63,778 bases of DNA from an uncultured Bacteroides sp. (GTDB lineage Bacteria; Bacteroidota; Bacteroidia; Bacteroidales; Bacteroidaceae). A program made the position numbers and the translations under genes. Location of the stretch: positions 1 through 63,778 of the forward strand of contig NZ_CAJLKP010000030.1 of NCBI RefSeq assembly GCF_905207245.1, written 5' to 3'. Position 1 is the stretch's first letter. Each line of letters starts with the position of its first letter. Below the pieces are notes generated by a model that was given only the letters and a program-made list of their open reading frames with translations, made no database searches and had not been told where the DNA came from. Positions 19,454-29,000 of this stretch are shown one piece after another.

Positions 19454-22400
19454 TTAAAAGGTTACACTTACACCAAATGAGCTGATAATCTGTTGTGGAT
19501 ATGAGTTGAAAGCTTGGTTTTCAACGTCAAAGTCGTCAGGCATTTTGCTATAAATGGTCCACAAATTATAGAAATCAGCATATAAACGTAAACTCTGCAT
19601 CTTGGCTTTTTTCAGTAATTGCGGTTTAAAAGTATAGCCAATCTGCAATGATTTTAGCTTCACATAAGCAGTATTCACCATCCAGTAAGAGGATGTTTCA
19701 TAGTTCTGGTTACGGATAGAGGCAGACAAACGCGGATATTTTGCATTTGGATTCGGGTTAGATTCTGTCCATGAATCCAAGTGTTCACGGCGCGGATGAA
19801 TGGCATCCTTGAATGGATAACGAACATTACGGTCTCCATTGCTACCCAAATAATAGTCAGAACCGCCAGCTCCCTGAATGAACATACTGAAATCGAAGTT
19901 CTTATATTCCAGACGAAGGTTATACCCCCACATCACTTCAGGAGTCTCGTTGAAACCAATAATAACCTGGTCTTCACTATCAATCTTGCCATCACCATTG
20001 ATATCCACATATTTGATATCACCAGGCAATACGCCCTTCTGATAAGCCCAGTTATCAATATCTGCCTGATCCTTAAATAATCCGGCAGCTTTATATCCCC
20101 ATGTGCGTCCACTCGGTTGCCCGGTCTTACGCTTTCTTGGATTATTCTTAGTTCCGGGAGCTTCACGAATCTCAATCTGCTTGTCACGAGTAAATCCGAA
20201 AGAAACCGAATTAGACATCTTTAATCCACAGTTGAAAGTATAATGGCTGCTCAATGCTGCATCAAAACCGTACCTTTCATCTTTACCGGCGTTTTCCTTA
20301 GCCAGTCCAATGCCATATTCGGAAGATACAATCGCATTTGGGCTCAAAATTTTATCCGAGCGTTTGTCCCTGTATACGTCAAACTCAGCAATCAACAAAT
20401 CATTCCAAAAATTTATGTCTAAACCTATATTAGCTTTCCAGACAGTTTCCCAAGTCAGGAAAATATTAGGTTCAGCCCCCTCCACTAAACTTTGCAATTG
20501 GGTAGGGTTTTTGCCGAACACTGCACCATTTTCAATTTTATATTGTGAAAGATAAGAAAATGCATCACCGACAGGATTGCCTGATTTACCATAAGAAGCT
20601 CTCAACTTTAAGTTATTGATAAATGAGAAATTATCTTTTATAAATGATTCCTCAGAAAGTCTCCAACCCAAAGATACGGAGGGGAAAAATGCACTTCTAC
20701 GGTCAGGAGCATATTGGTAAGTCTGGTCATAGCGTCCTGCCAATTCAAGCATATACTTCTGCGCATAGTTATAATTCAGACGCATAACGTAACCTTGTTG
20801 ACCAAAGCGGGTGGTGGTACCAGAGTTGCTGATAAATTCCGCAACCGGACTACCCATATTCAATTCCGGAATCATAAAATCATAATTCTTTCTACCGGCT
20901 TTGGTTTCTACCGTATTACCCCATCTCCTTTCAAATACACCTAATACACCAACCTCATGCTTACCGAATCTTCTTTCATAATTCAAATGAGCCTGAATAG
21001 TATAATAAGTCCATTGCTTATTTGTGATGTTAAGAGACGGTTTCGCTTCACCACCTTGTTGTTCTTCAATTTCACCAGCATCATTATAGGCATAAGCAGT
21101 GAAAGGATATTGCCATTCTTTTGCATCATAAATCTGACGGTCGTAACTGAATAAAGCCTTTGCAGACAAACCTTTCAAAAATGGCAGTTGCTGATCTAAA
21201 GAAACTGTTATATTCTGAAAATTATTATTGTATGTCTTATCAGCTCCATCATGCACCCCCATATACATACTGGAACCACCACCCTGCATGGCTGGTTTTC
21301 CGCCAACCATATTGGGGACTGTCGGAGCACACAAACGATACAGGTCTTCCATCATCTTTTTACCATCATAATAATGGCTCTTCTTAGTATCGTAAGCCAG
21401 ATTGATATCAACACTCACTTTAGTAATGTCTATCGGATGAAAATCGACATTAGAACGGAGATTAAATCTGTCATATCCAGTGTCTTTACCCATCATACTG
21501 CCCTGATACATATATCCGAAAGAGGCGAACGCATTGATAAACTTATTACCACCACTCAGAGAGACATTGTGACGAGTAGTAGTGGTAGTCTTCATGTACT
21601 CATCCATCCAGTCTGTATTTTTGTAACGGTCGTCAGTACCATCCTTATACTTCTGCAGCAGATCATCACCATATACTTCTTTGTCGCGTCCATCCATTCT
21701 CAACGCTTCATTGTATAAGGTCAATGCATCATATGCATTCAGGAAATCAGGAGTATTCATCGGAGTCTGAAAACCAACCGAACCATCATAAGTCAAGGTT
21801 ACTTTACCTTCTTTTCCTCGTTTCGTATTAATCAGAATTACGCCATTGGCCCCTTTCAAACCGTAAGGAGCAACCGCAGCAGCATCCTTCAGTACAGAAA
21901 TAGATTCAATATCAGCCTGGTTTACTTTTTCCCACGGGCGTTCGATACCATCGACCAGAACCAGCGGTTTATTACCACGCAACAACACAGTCGCTGCATC
22001 CTTTCCCGGCTCACCGGAAGTCTGACGGGTAATAATGCCCGGTATCTGTCCTCCCAACTGATTGGATACATTAGCAACGGGAGCCTTAATCTTATCCCCC
22101 TGTACGGTAGCAACAGCCGAGCTCATTGTCATACGCTTCTGAGTACCGTAACCAACTACCACCACCTCATCAAGCAATTGGGTATCTTCCTCTAAAGTAA
22201 TAACCAGAGGCGTTCCAGCCGTAGCTTTCATTATTTTGGTTTGATAACCAACAAATGAAATTTCTATTGTAGGATTAGGAACATCAACAGGCAAATTAAA
22301 GTTACCATCAATATCAGAGATGGCGCCCTGCGTGGTTCCTTTCACTTTAATTGTTGCACCAATGATAGACTCACCTTTGGCATCCACTACTTTTCCTGTT

Positions 22401-22615
22401 AGTTTTTTAGCAGTTTGCATAACACCTTGAGTGCTTGCCACAACTTCACCGATCTGTGCCTGATTGTCTTTAGCGGCATAAACATCAGTAGTTGTAGCTA
22501 AGCCAAGCGACAAAAGTGTCGCCATTAAAATGGACTTCTTAGAAAATGGCATGATATCTTCCAGCCAATAATGCCTAAGAATCATTTTCTTCTGGACATT
22601 GAGTTTGTTTCGCAT
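19454..22615 (-). CDS. SusC-like TonB-dependent oligosaccharide transporter (Part A)
   Basis: The annotated start gives 1053 residues. The true signal peptide probably begins at an internal Met (MPFSKKSILMATLLSLGLATTTDVYA, codon 22), so the start is uncertain. A carboxypeptidase-regulatory-like domain (about residues 70-155, KLTGKVVDAKGESIIGATIKVKG) is followed by the TonB-box region DEVVVVGYGTQK, the plug (VLLRGNKPLVLVDGIERP) and a large beta-barrel ending SFGVSVTF. It imports oligosaccharides across the outer membrane with its SusD partner. It is the first gene of a leftward operon of about 20 kb whose promoter carries the shared ATACA element. Confidence 0.95.
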   Translation of the reverse strand: MRNKLNVQKKMILRHYWLEDIMPFSKKSILMATLLSLGLATTTDVYAAKDNQAQIGEVVASTQGVMQTAKKLTGKVVDAKGESIIGATIKVKGTTQGAISDIDGNFNLPVDVPNPTIEISFVGYQTKIMKATAGTPLVITLEEDTQLLDEVVVVGYGTQKRMTMSSAVATVQGDKIKAPVANVSNQLGGQIPGIITRQTSGEPGKDAATVLLRGNKPLVLVDGIERPWEKVNQADIESISVLKDAAAVAPYGLKGANGVILINTKRGKEGKVTLTYDGSVGFQTPMNTPDFLNAYDALTLYNEALRMDGRDKEVYGDDLLQKYKDGTDDRYKNTDWMDEYMKTTTTTRHNVSLSGGNKFINAFASFGYMYQGSMMGKDTGYDRFNLRSNVDFHPIDITKVSVDINLAYDTKKSHYYDGKKMMEDLYRLCAPTVPNMVGGKPAMQGGGSSMYMGVHDGADKTYNNNFQNITVSLDQQLPFLKGLSAKALFSYDRQIYDAKEWQYPFTAYAYNDAGEIEEQQGGEAKPSLNITNKQWTYYTIQAHLNYERRFGKHEVGVLGVFERRWGNTVETKAGRKNYDFMIPELNMGSPVAEFISNSGTTTRFGQQGYVMRLNYNYAQKYMLELAGRYDQTYQYAPDRRSAFFPSVSLGWRLSEESFIKDNFSFINNLKLRASYGKSGNPVGDAFSYLSQYKIENGAVFGKNPTQLQSLVEGAEPNIFLTWETVWKANIGLDINFWNDLLIAEFDVYRDKRSDKILSPNAIVSSEYGIGLAKENAGKDERYGFDAALSSHYTFNCGLKMSNSVSFGFTRDKQIEIREAPGTKNNPRKRKTGQPSGRTWGYKAAGLFKDQADIDNWAYQKGVLPGDIKYVDINGDGKIDSEDQVIIGFNETPEVMWGYNLRLEYKNFDFSMFIQGAGGSDYYLGSNGDRNVRYPFKDAIHPRREHLDSWTESNPNPNAKYPRLSASIRNQNYETSSYWMVNTAYVKLKSLQIGYTFKPQLLKKAKMQSLRLYADFYNLWTIYSKMPDDFDVENQAFNSYPQQIISSFGVSVTF

Positions 22616-22880
22616 AATTGTGTATTATTAATATTAGAAATAGTTCATTAAGAAACTTACTAAAAGAGAGTGTAATAAAGAATGATTTCTTCTTACTCTA
22701 AGAAAATCAAGGAGAATGTTTTTCCATACTTACAGAAATATTAAAGGTTAAACAAATGTTTTTTCTACTCTTTGAAAGGAGGGGTGAATCATGTACGTGC
22801 AATCTTCACCCTCTCACTTTACTAAAAATCTTTTTTACCTTAATGCGTAATCAATGCATATTGAAAACATACTAATGATG

Positions 22881-22997
22881 TTGTTTATACCGGCAAAGTT
22901 AGATGGTTAATGGTACATAAACGCATCCAGTATTGCCATTAATATGACAGAAACGGACATCTTGAGAAAACATACATTTTGGGCGAAACTGGACATG
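22881..22997 (-). promoter_or_regulatory. susC-A promoter and HTCS-type operator
   Basis: The minus strand carries TAACTTTG (22894-22901), matching the Bacteroides -7 box, with no good -33 element, as expected for an activator-dependent promoter. An element starting ATACA at 22972 and continuing with GGGCGAAACTGGACATG lies 71 bp upstream. The 17 bases at 22881-22897 match the susC-B and GH106 promoters at 14 positions. The rest of the 564-bp gap holds the 11-bp repeat array and the GH78 terminator. Confidence 0.65.
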
Positions 22998-23049
22998 TAT
23001 TGCGGAATAAATCGGTACTTCAGACGTGTTTAAACTGCATCAGAATTGT

Positions 23050-23146
23050 ATCTACTCCCTACCTTCTCCTTATATAAAACAAGGAGAAGGTAAGGAGTAA
23101 GTAGGGAGAAGGTAAAGAGAAGGTAGGGAGTAAGTAAGGAGAGGAT
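23050..23146. repeat. 11-bp-period repeat array (six direct, two inverted units)
   Basis: Six consecutive 11-bp units run from 23081 to 23146: AAGGAGAAGGT, AAGGAGTAAGT, AGGGAGAAGGT, AAAGAGAAGGT, AGGGAGTAAGT, AAGGAGAGGAT. Two inverted units occupy 23050-23071, separated by the AT-rich spacer TATATAAAA. The inverted and first direct units could form a hairpin with a stem of about 17 bp. It is non-coding, since an 11-bp period does not keep frame, and sits between the GH78 terminator and the susC-A operator. Confidence 0.9.
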
Positions 23147-23173
23147 AAAAAAAAGCACAGCCCAAAGCTGTGC
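23147..23173 (-). terminator. Rho-independent terminator of the GH78 gene
   Basis: On the minus strand the stem GCACAGC/GCTGTGC (loop TTTGG) is followed by eight T. It starts 6 bp after the GH78 stop codon at 23180. It is the best terminator in the window and isolates GH78 from the susC-A operon. Confidence 0.92.
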
Positions 23174-23179
23174 CCTCAA

Positions 23180-25855
23180 TTATTTAGTTTTAATTTCAAA
23201 ATGATAAGTACCGGTCAGCAGTTCAATGCCATCTCCCTTCTTGCGCATAGCAGATAAAGTAGCGGCATTTATCTCTTTACATTCTATTTTATAAGCTTCA
23301 TTTAGATATAAGGTAGCAGAGCTGTTTGAAGGAATAGTAATCATATATTGCACCTTACCCCTGTTCTTTTTCCATGATGAAACAATTTCTCCATAAGGGG
23401 AAACATGACTTGCTTCAAAAGCATCTAAACCTACTACAAAATTGGGTCTTAATATAATATGTCTGAATCCGGGCTTCGAAGAATCAGGGTAAAGTCCTCC
23501 CAATGCTTTATAATACCAAGCGCTGATTTCTCCAAACATGATGTGGTTTAATGAAATATCTTTTTTTCCATCAATACGCCAATTCTCATAAAGAGTAGTT
23601 GCCCCATTCTTTATCCACCAACCCCAGGACGGATAGGTGTCTTTGGAAGCAAGTTGATAAGCCAGATCCGCATACCCATTCGCACTCAAAGCATTCAGAA
23701 TAGTTTTACTACCCAGTAAACCTACATCCATACTACCGTCTTTACTCACTTTCTCTGCTAAGTTGTGAGCCACCAATTCTTTCAGATGTTCAGGGACTAT
23801 TCCCCAATAGAGTGGTGCGCTTAACTCTGTCTGGCTTCCATCACAATAAATACCTGTTTCTTCATTCAGAAAGCGGGCATTGATGCTATTCTTTATTTTT
23901 TGCGCTAAAGCAGAATACTTTTCATAATCTTGTTGTTTGTTCAATATTCTGGCTGTTTTAGCCAGGATATCCGTATCGACATAATAATAGATGGATGAAG
24001 TCAGCTCTTTGGAGGAATGTGACTTTATAGGAATCCAATCTCCTAACCCCCAGTCCGTGATGCCCGAAGGGTATGTATAATTCAGATAATCCACATATCT
24101 TCTGATATTGTCATACATAGATTCAAGCAAATGTTTGTCTCCATAGAACAGGTAAATATTCCAAGGAATGATAGCCACCGTACTTGTCCAGTCAACACCA
24201 TTTCCCCAATGATATCCCCATCCCCCTGTAGGAATAATGGCAGGAAGCACTCCATTAGGAGCTTGTTCATCTTGATGGTCGGCCAACCACTTTTCATAAA
24301 CAGTGATACCATCATAATTATAAAGTCCGGTTTCAATAGCAATATGGGCATCTCCCGTCCACCCATTCTTCTCCCGTTGGGGGCAGTCCGTAGGATAGCC
24401 AAACAAGTTTGAAAGGTATGCAGAGTTCGTTGCCGCCCATATCTTATTCAATAGTTCATCAGATGATGATATTCTACCGGCAACAGGAACATCACTGTGC
24501 ATGAAGTAGGCTTTCAAGCTATTATCAGTCAATTCAACCGGCTCGCTACTTGTTACTTCAACATACTGAAAACCTTTATAATTAAAACGGGCACGAAATG
24601 TTTCTTCTCCCGTACCACTCAGAATAAAGATATCCGTTTGAAAAGGATCTGAATCATCTGTAGGGCGATAATGATAATCAATATTAGACATATCTACTCT
24701 ATTATCTTCTCCGATTCTCTCAGAATGCTTCAAACGAACTTCCGTACCAGGTTTTCCTTTGACGGTCAATTGGCTGACACCTGCTATATTTCGTCCTAAG
24801 TCGAATAAATAAATAGAATCAGAAAGTTTAATCATCTTTGCCGGACAGAGCTTCTCCACATCCCGTATAGGATGCATCTGCTGAGATACGATCAGAGGTG
24901 ACGGAGCAGAAGTGCAACTTACATTTTTCCATTTCTTATCATCAAATCCCGGAGTATTCCAACCGGGTTGTTCCAGCCGCGCATCATAGTGTTCAGCCGT
25001 ATAAATACTATTGAAAATTACCGGACTCAAAGAGGTTTTCCAGTCCTGACCAGTAGAAATGAATTCCACCTTTCCGTCGTCATATACCACACGGATATCC
25101 ATACAGAATTTAGGTCTGCCACGCCAAGGCGCCTGATCGAAGTTCCACACAGCAGTAGACTGGTGATTATACCAGCCATTTCCCAATAGTACACCAATGG
25201 CATTATTTCCTTGCTTCAATAGCTGTGTAATATCATGTGTCAGATATAAAGTACGCCTATCAAAACGGGTATATGCGGGGTCAAGACGATGGTCTCCAAC
25301 CCGTGAACCATTGATATAAAGTTCGTATAATCCGGCAACGGCAATATATGCACGGGCTTCCCGGATAGTACGTTTCGCTTCTAACTCTTTTCTGAAATAT
25401 GCAGCAGGTTTCAGATGTATATTATGAGTATCTGATATCCAGTTACCCTTCCAGTTGTGTTTATCCATTACTCCGGTTTCAAAATAAGTTACGTCACTCG
25501 TATACATCTTATTACTATCCCAGGCACACACTTTCCAGTAATATCGCGTGTAAGGTTGAAGCTTTTGTCCGGCATAAACAACCAAAACATCTGATATTGC
25601 CTGTTTACCGGAATCCCAGCTATCACCCATTCCCTGAGCAACCCGAACGGAATCTGTACCTACAATAACCTGATAGGCTTCCTGGACATCAACATCAGCC
25701 GGCAATCGCCAGCTCAAACGTGGAGAAGTTACATCTATTCCTAACGGGGCAACCAAATATTCACAGCGAAGAACATTAAGTTTCCCTGTTGGTCCGGCTA
25801 ATAATGATAAATGAAATAATGCAATAAACAAGAATGCTGATAAAATTCGTTTCAT
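23180..25855 (-). CDS. GH78 alpha-L-rhamnosidase
   Basis: The start at 25855 (MKRILSAFLFIALFHLSLLAG) is preferred over 25897 because it yields a standard signal peptide and lies 29 bp from the -7 box; the protein is then 891 residues. GH78 landmarks are LRCEYLVAPLGID at the mature N-terminus, the binding sandwich (YIAVAGLYELYINGSRVGD), the barrel motif DCPQREKNGWTGDAHIAIETG with the conserved acidic residues, and TLYENWRIDG near the general base. It removes terminal alpha-L-rhamnose by inversion. It is transcribed alone, divergently from HTCS1, and ends at its own terminator. It is related to the GH78 half of the frameshifted fusion. Confidence 0.93.
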   Translation of the reverse strand: MKRILSAFLFIALFHLSLLAGPTGKLNVLRCEYLVAPLGIDVTSPRLSWRLPADVDVQEAYQVIVGTDSVRVAQGMGDSWDSGKQAISDVLVVYAGQKLQPYTRYYWKVCAWDSNKMYTSDVTYFETGVMDKHNWKGNWISDTHNIHLKPAAYFRKELEAKRTIREARAYIAVAGLYELYINGSRVGDHRLDPAYTRFDRRTLYLTHDITQLLKQGNNAIGVLLGNGWYNHQSTAVWNFDQAPWRGRPKFCMDIRVVYDDGKVEFISTGQDWKTSLSPVIFNSIYTAEHYDARLEQPGWNTPGFDDKKWKNVSCTSAPSPLIVSQQMHPIRDVEKLCPAKMIKLSDSIYLFDLGRNIAGVSQLTVKGKPGTEVRLKHSERIGEDNRVDMSNIDYHYRPTDDSDPFQTDIFILSGTGEETFRARFNYKGFQYVEVTSSEPVELTDNSLKAYFMHSDVPVAGRISSSDELLNKIWAATNSAYLSNLFGYPTDCPQREKNGWTGDAHIAIETGLYNYDGITVYEKWLADHQDEQAPNGVLPAIIPTGGWGYHWGNGVDWTSTVAIIPWNIYLFYGDKHLLESMYDNIRRYVDYLNYTYPSGITDWGLGDWIPIKSHSSKELTSSIYYYVDTDILAKTARILNKQQDYEKYSALAQKIKNSINARFLNEETGIYCDGSQTELSAPLYWGIVPEHLKELVAHNLAEKVSKDGSMDVGLLGSKTILNALSANGYADLAYQLASKDTYPSWGWWIKNGATTLYENWRIDGKKDISLNHIMFGEISAWYYKALGGLYPDSSKPGFRHIILRPNFVVGLDAFEASHVSPYGEIVSSWKKNRGKVQYMITIPSNSSATLYLNEAYKIECKEINAATLSAMRKKGDGIELLTGTYHFEIKTK

Positions 25856-25884
25856 AATATAGATTACATTTTTAATGAATGATG

Positions 25885-25981
25885 CAAAAATAGGCAATAA
25901 TCAATATAGTAATATCTACAGAAGCGCCAATAATATACGCCGACACGACAAAGAACGTGTCCATCTTCGCCATTTTTGTAT
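25885..25981 (-). promoter_or_regulatory. GH78 promoter with a reversed copy of the HTCS-type element
   Basis: The minus strand has the -7 box TATTTTTG at 25885-25892. At 25956-25981 the minus strand reads ATACA, then ATGGCGAAGATGG, then ACACG. This matches the susC elements (ATACA, GGCGAA, TGGACA) but in the opposite orientation to the other four. It lies between GH78 and HTCS1, so it could act on either gene. Confidence 0.5.
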
Positions 25982-26031
25982 AGTTATCGTCCCAAGACAT
26001 AATTATGCCATTTTAAAGCATTTTTTTCAGA

Positions 26032-26060
26032 TTGAAGCACAGAAAAAAATCATATCTTTG
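26032..26060 (+). promoter_or_regulatory. HTCS1 promoter
   Basis: TTG at 26032-26034 and the -7 box TATCTTTG at 26053-26060 are separated by 18 bp, close to the Bacteroides consensus. This implies basal expression of the regulator. The start codon follows 24 bp later. Confidence 0.75.
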
Positions 26061-26084
26061 TTTGCATCTAGTACTTAAACAAAT

Positions 26085-29000
26085 ATGAATAGCCCCATGA
26101 AAAAACATACATTGCTGCTCTTATTATTTTTTTCTTGTGTAACAAATAATATTTATTCGCACAATCTTAGACAAATCAGTAACCGGGATGGTTTATCCAA
26201 CAGTTCTGTTACTTGCCTGTTTCAAGATGACGAACGTTTTTTATGGATCGGAACCTATGACGGGCTCAACATGTATGACAGTCGGAATATCTATATTTAT
26301 AAGCCCGACATCAACAACCAAAACAGTTTATCAAGCAATGTTATCAGAAATATAATAGAAACAGACAGTATTTATCTGTGGATCAGCACCAAGTGGGGAC
26401 TTAATAAGTTATCGCAACGAAGCAATACCATAGAGGCATATTACAATGAATTCGGAGAAAACTCTTATATGGCTAAAGACAGCCACGATAATTTGTATGT
26501 TCTCAGTAAACCGGATATCTTGTCTTTCTATTCTAAAGTTGAAAACAAATTTATCGACCTTCCTGTACATAAAGGGATAGAATATAATACAGTATTGGGT
26601 ATGCTGATTGATGCACAAGATACTATTTGGATCAATCACCAGGGAATCCTGGAGAGATATACCGTATCTGATACAGACTCTGGTCAACCCAACATTAAAA
26701 GGCATAGTGATTTTAAACATGCCCGCCCCATAGAGTATGCATTCTACCATAACAAGAAAATTATCATTGTCGACTCCGCCAAGGACATTTATTATATAAC
26801 AGCTCAAGGCATTCATTTCGTTAAAAATCTGAGTAAGCTAATTAATGAGAGTGGGGAAATCGGTTCCATCATTTTCGATAACGATGATCTCCTCATCGGT
26901 TTTAAAACTAACGGCCTTATCCGGCTCGATGCAGCTAAGGGATATGAATTAGAGAAAATAGAAATTAATTGTGGAGTATTCTCATTATGGAAAGATGAAC
27001 AACAAAACATTATCTGGATTGGTACAGACGGGCAAGGTATATATGCATGGACCAAAGATGAATATGCGTTCAGCAACCTATCTCTGAGCCAGCTACCTAT
27101 TAACAAAAGAAGACCCATTCGGGCACTTTATACAGACCATCAAAACACTCTGTGGTTAGGAACCAAGGATAATGGCATTATCAGAATTAAGGATTACGAT
27201 GTTGCGCGGGAATATTCAGCAGCTAATGTAACCCATTTCACTGTCAAGGATGGATTAGCCAATAATGCAGTCTTTGCTTTTACTGCAAGCAAGAAACACC
27301 CTATATTATGGATTGGGTCGGACGGTCCCGGATTAAACTATTATTCTTACCAAGACAACAAAATACATCCGCTTATCAACAATACCACCTCAAAAATTAC
27401 ACGTGTACATTCTATGAGTGAAACCTGTGACTCATTGCTATGGATAGGCTCCGGAAGCAGATTATTCAGAATCAGTATTGAAGCACATGGGAATACAATT
27501 CAGGCAAAAGAAATACGTACCATTTATTTCAGAGTACCCAACAGACAGCAGTACAATCAAATATATTCCATTTATCCGGAAAATGACTCTATTCTCTGGA
27601 TTGGAATGCGGGGAAATGGAGTCATTCGTCTGAATACACAAACTGAAGCCTACCGCCTCATCACATTCGACAAAAACGGAATAGCCCCAATGAATGATAT
27701 TCTCTGTATACATCAAGACAAAAATAAGGTTATATGGGTAGGAAGCAGTTATGGGCTCACCAGACTGACTTTACTACCCAATGGTGAATACGATTATAAA
27801 AACTTCAATGAAAATGAAGGATTGCCCAACAATACCATACATGGTATCGCAGAAGATCCTCAAGGCAACTTATGGCTAAGCAGTAATACTGGTATCATTT
27901 TATTTGACCCACATAAGAACACATTCCGAAACCTTAATCATAAAACAGGATTAAAGGTAATAGAGTTTAGTGATAACGCTTATTTTCAAGACAATACAAG
28001 AAACCGATATTTCTTTGGAGGCGTAGATGGTATTGTATGGATAGAAAATGGAGAAAAAAAGAGAGAAGATTTTATTCCGGATATTTTCTTTACTAAGCTC
28101 AGGATATTCAATAAAGATTATAACATATCTGAATTTAAGAAAAGGGAAGGCGACAAAGGGACAATTGTATTGAAGCATAATCAAAATTTCTTTGCTGTTT
28201 CTTTTGTAGCTATGGATTTCATTAACGGAGAGAATAGTAAGTACTCCTATAAACTGGAAAATTTTAGCGATGTATGGATGGACACACGTTCCAACGAAGC
28301 ACAATTTACCAATATTCCTCCTGGCAATTATATATTGCGGGTAAAGTATAATGATGGGAACAGTAGCAATGAAAACTTAACCCAAAGTATATACATCACC
28401 ATCCTCCCTCCCTGGTACTGGAGCATCCCTGCTCAAATAATCTACTTTCTACTACTTATAGGAGCAGGCATAGGACTTTTCCGATATATTCGCTGGAAGT
28501 ACGAACGGCGAAAAGCTTCCATTGACAGAAGGCTGAAAGAAAAATATAAAGAAGAAATGTACGAAGGAAAGTTACGTTTCTTCACCAATATTACACATGA
28601 ATTCTGCACTCCGCTCACACTTATCTACGGGCCATGCGAAAGGATACTCAATTACGCACACAGTGATGACTTTATAAAAAAGTATGCCCAGATTATTAAA
28701 TCAAATACCGAACGGCTTAACAGCCTGATACAGGAAGTCATCGACTTCCGCCGTATGGAAACCGGTAATCAGATATGCCACATACAAAAATTAAATATCA
28801 GCGAATTGGGCAACGAAATCATTGAATCATTTGATGAATTGGCCGAACAGAATCGAATTCAGTTGGAAACAGACATCACTCCGGATATCATCTGGCAAAG
28901 TGACTACAGCGGTTTTACTAAAATCCTCAATAATCTTATTTCCAATGCTTTCAAATACACACCGGAAAATGGGATTATCCGTATATCCATAAAAAAAGAA

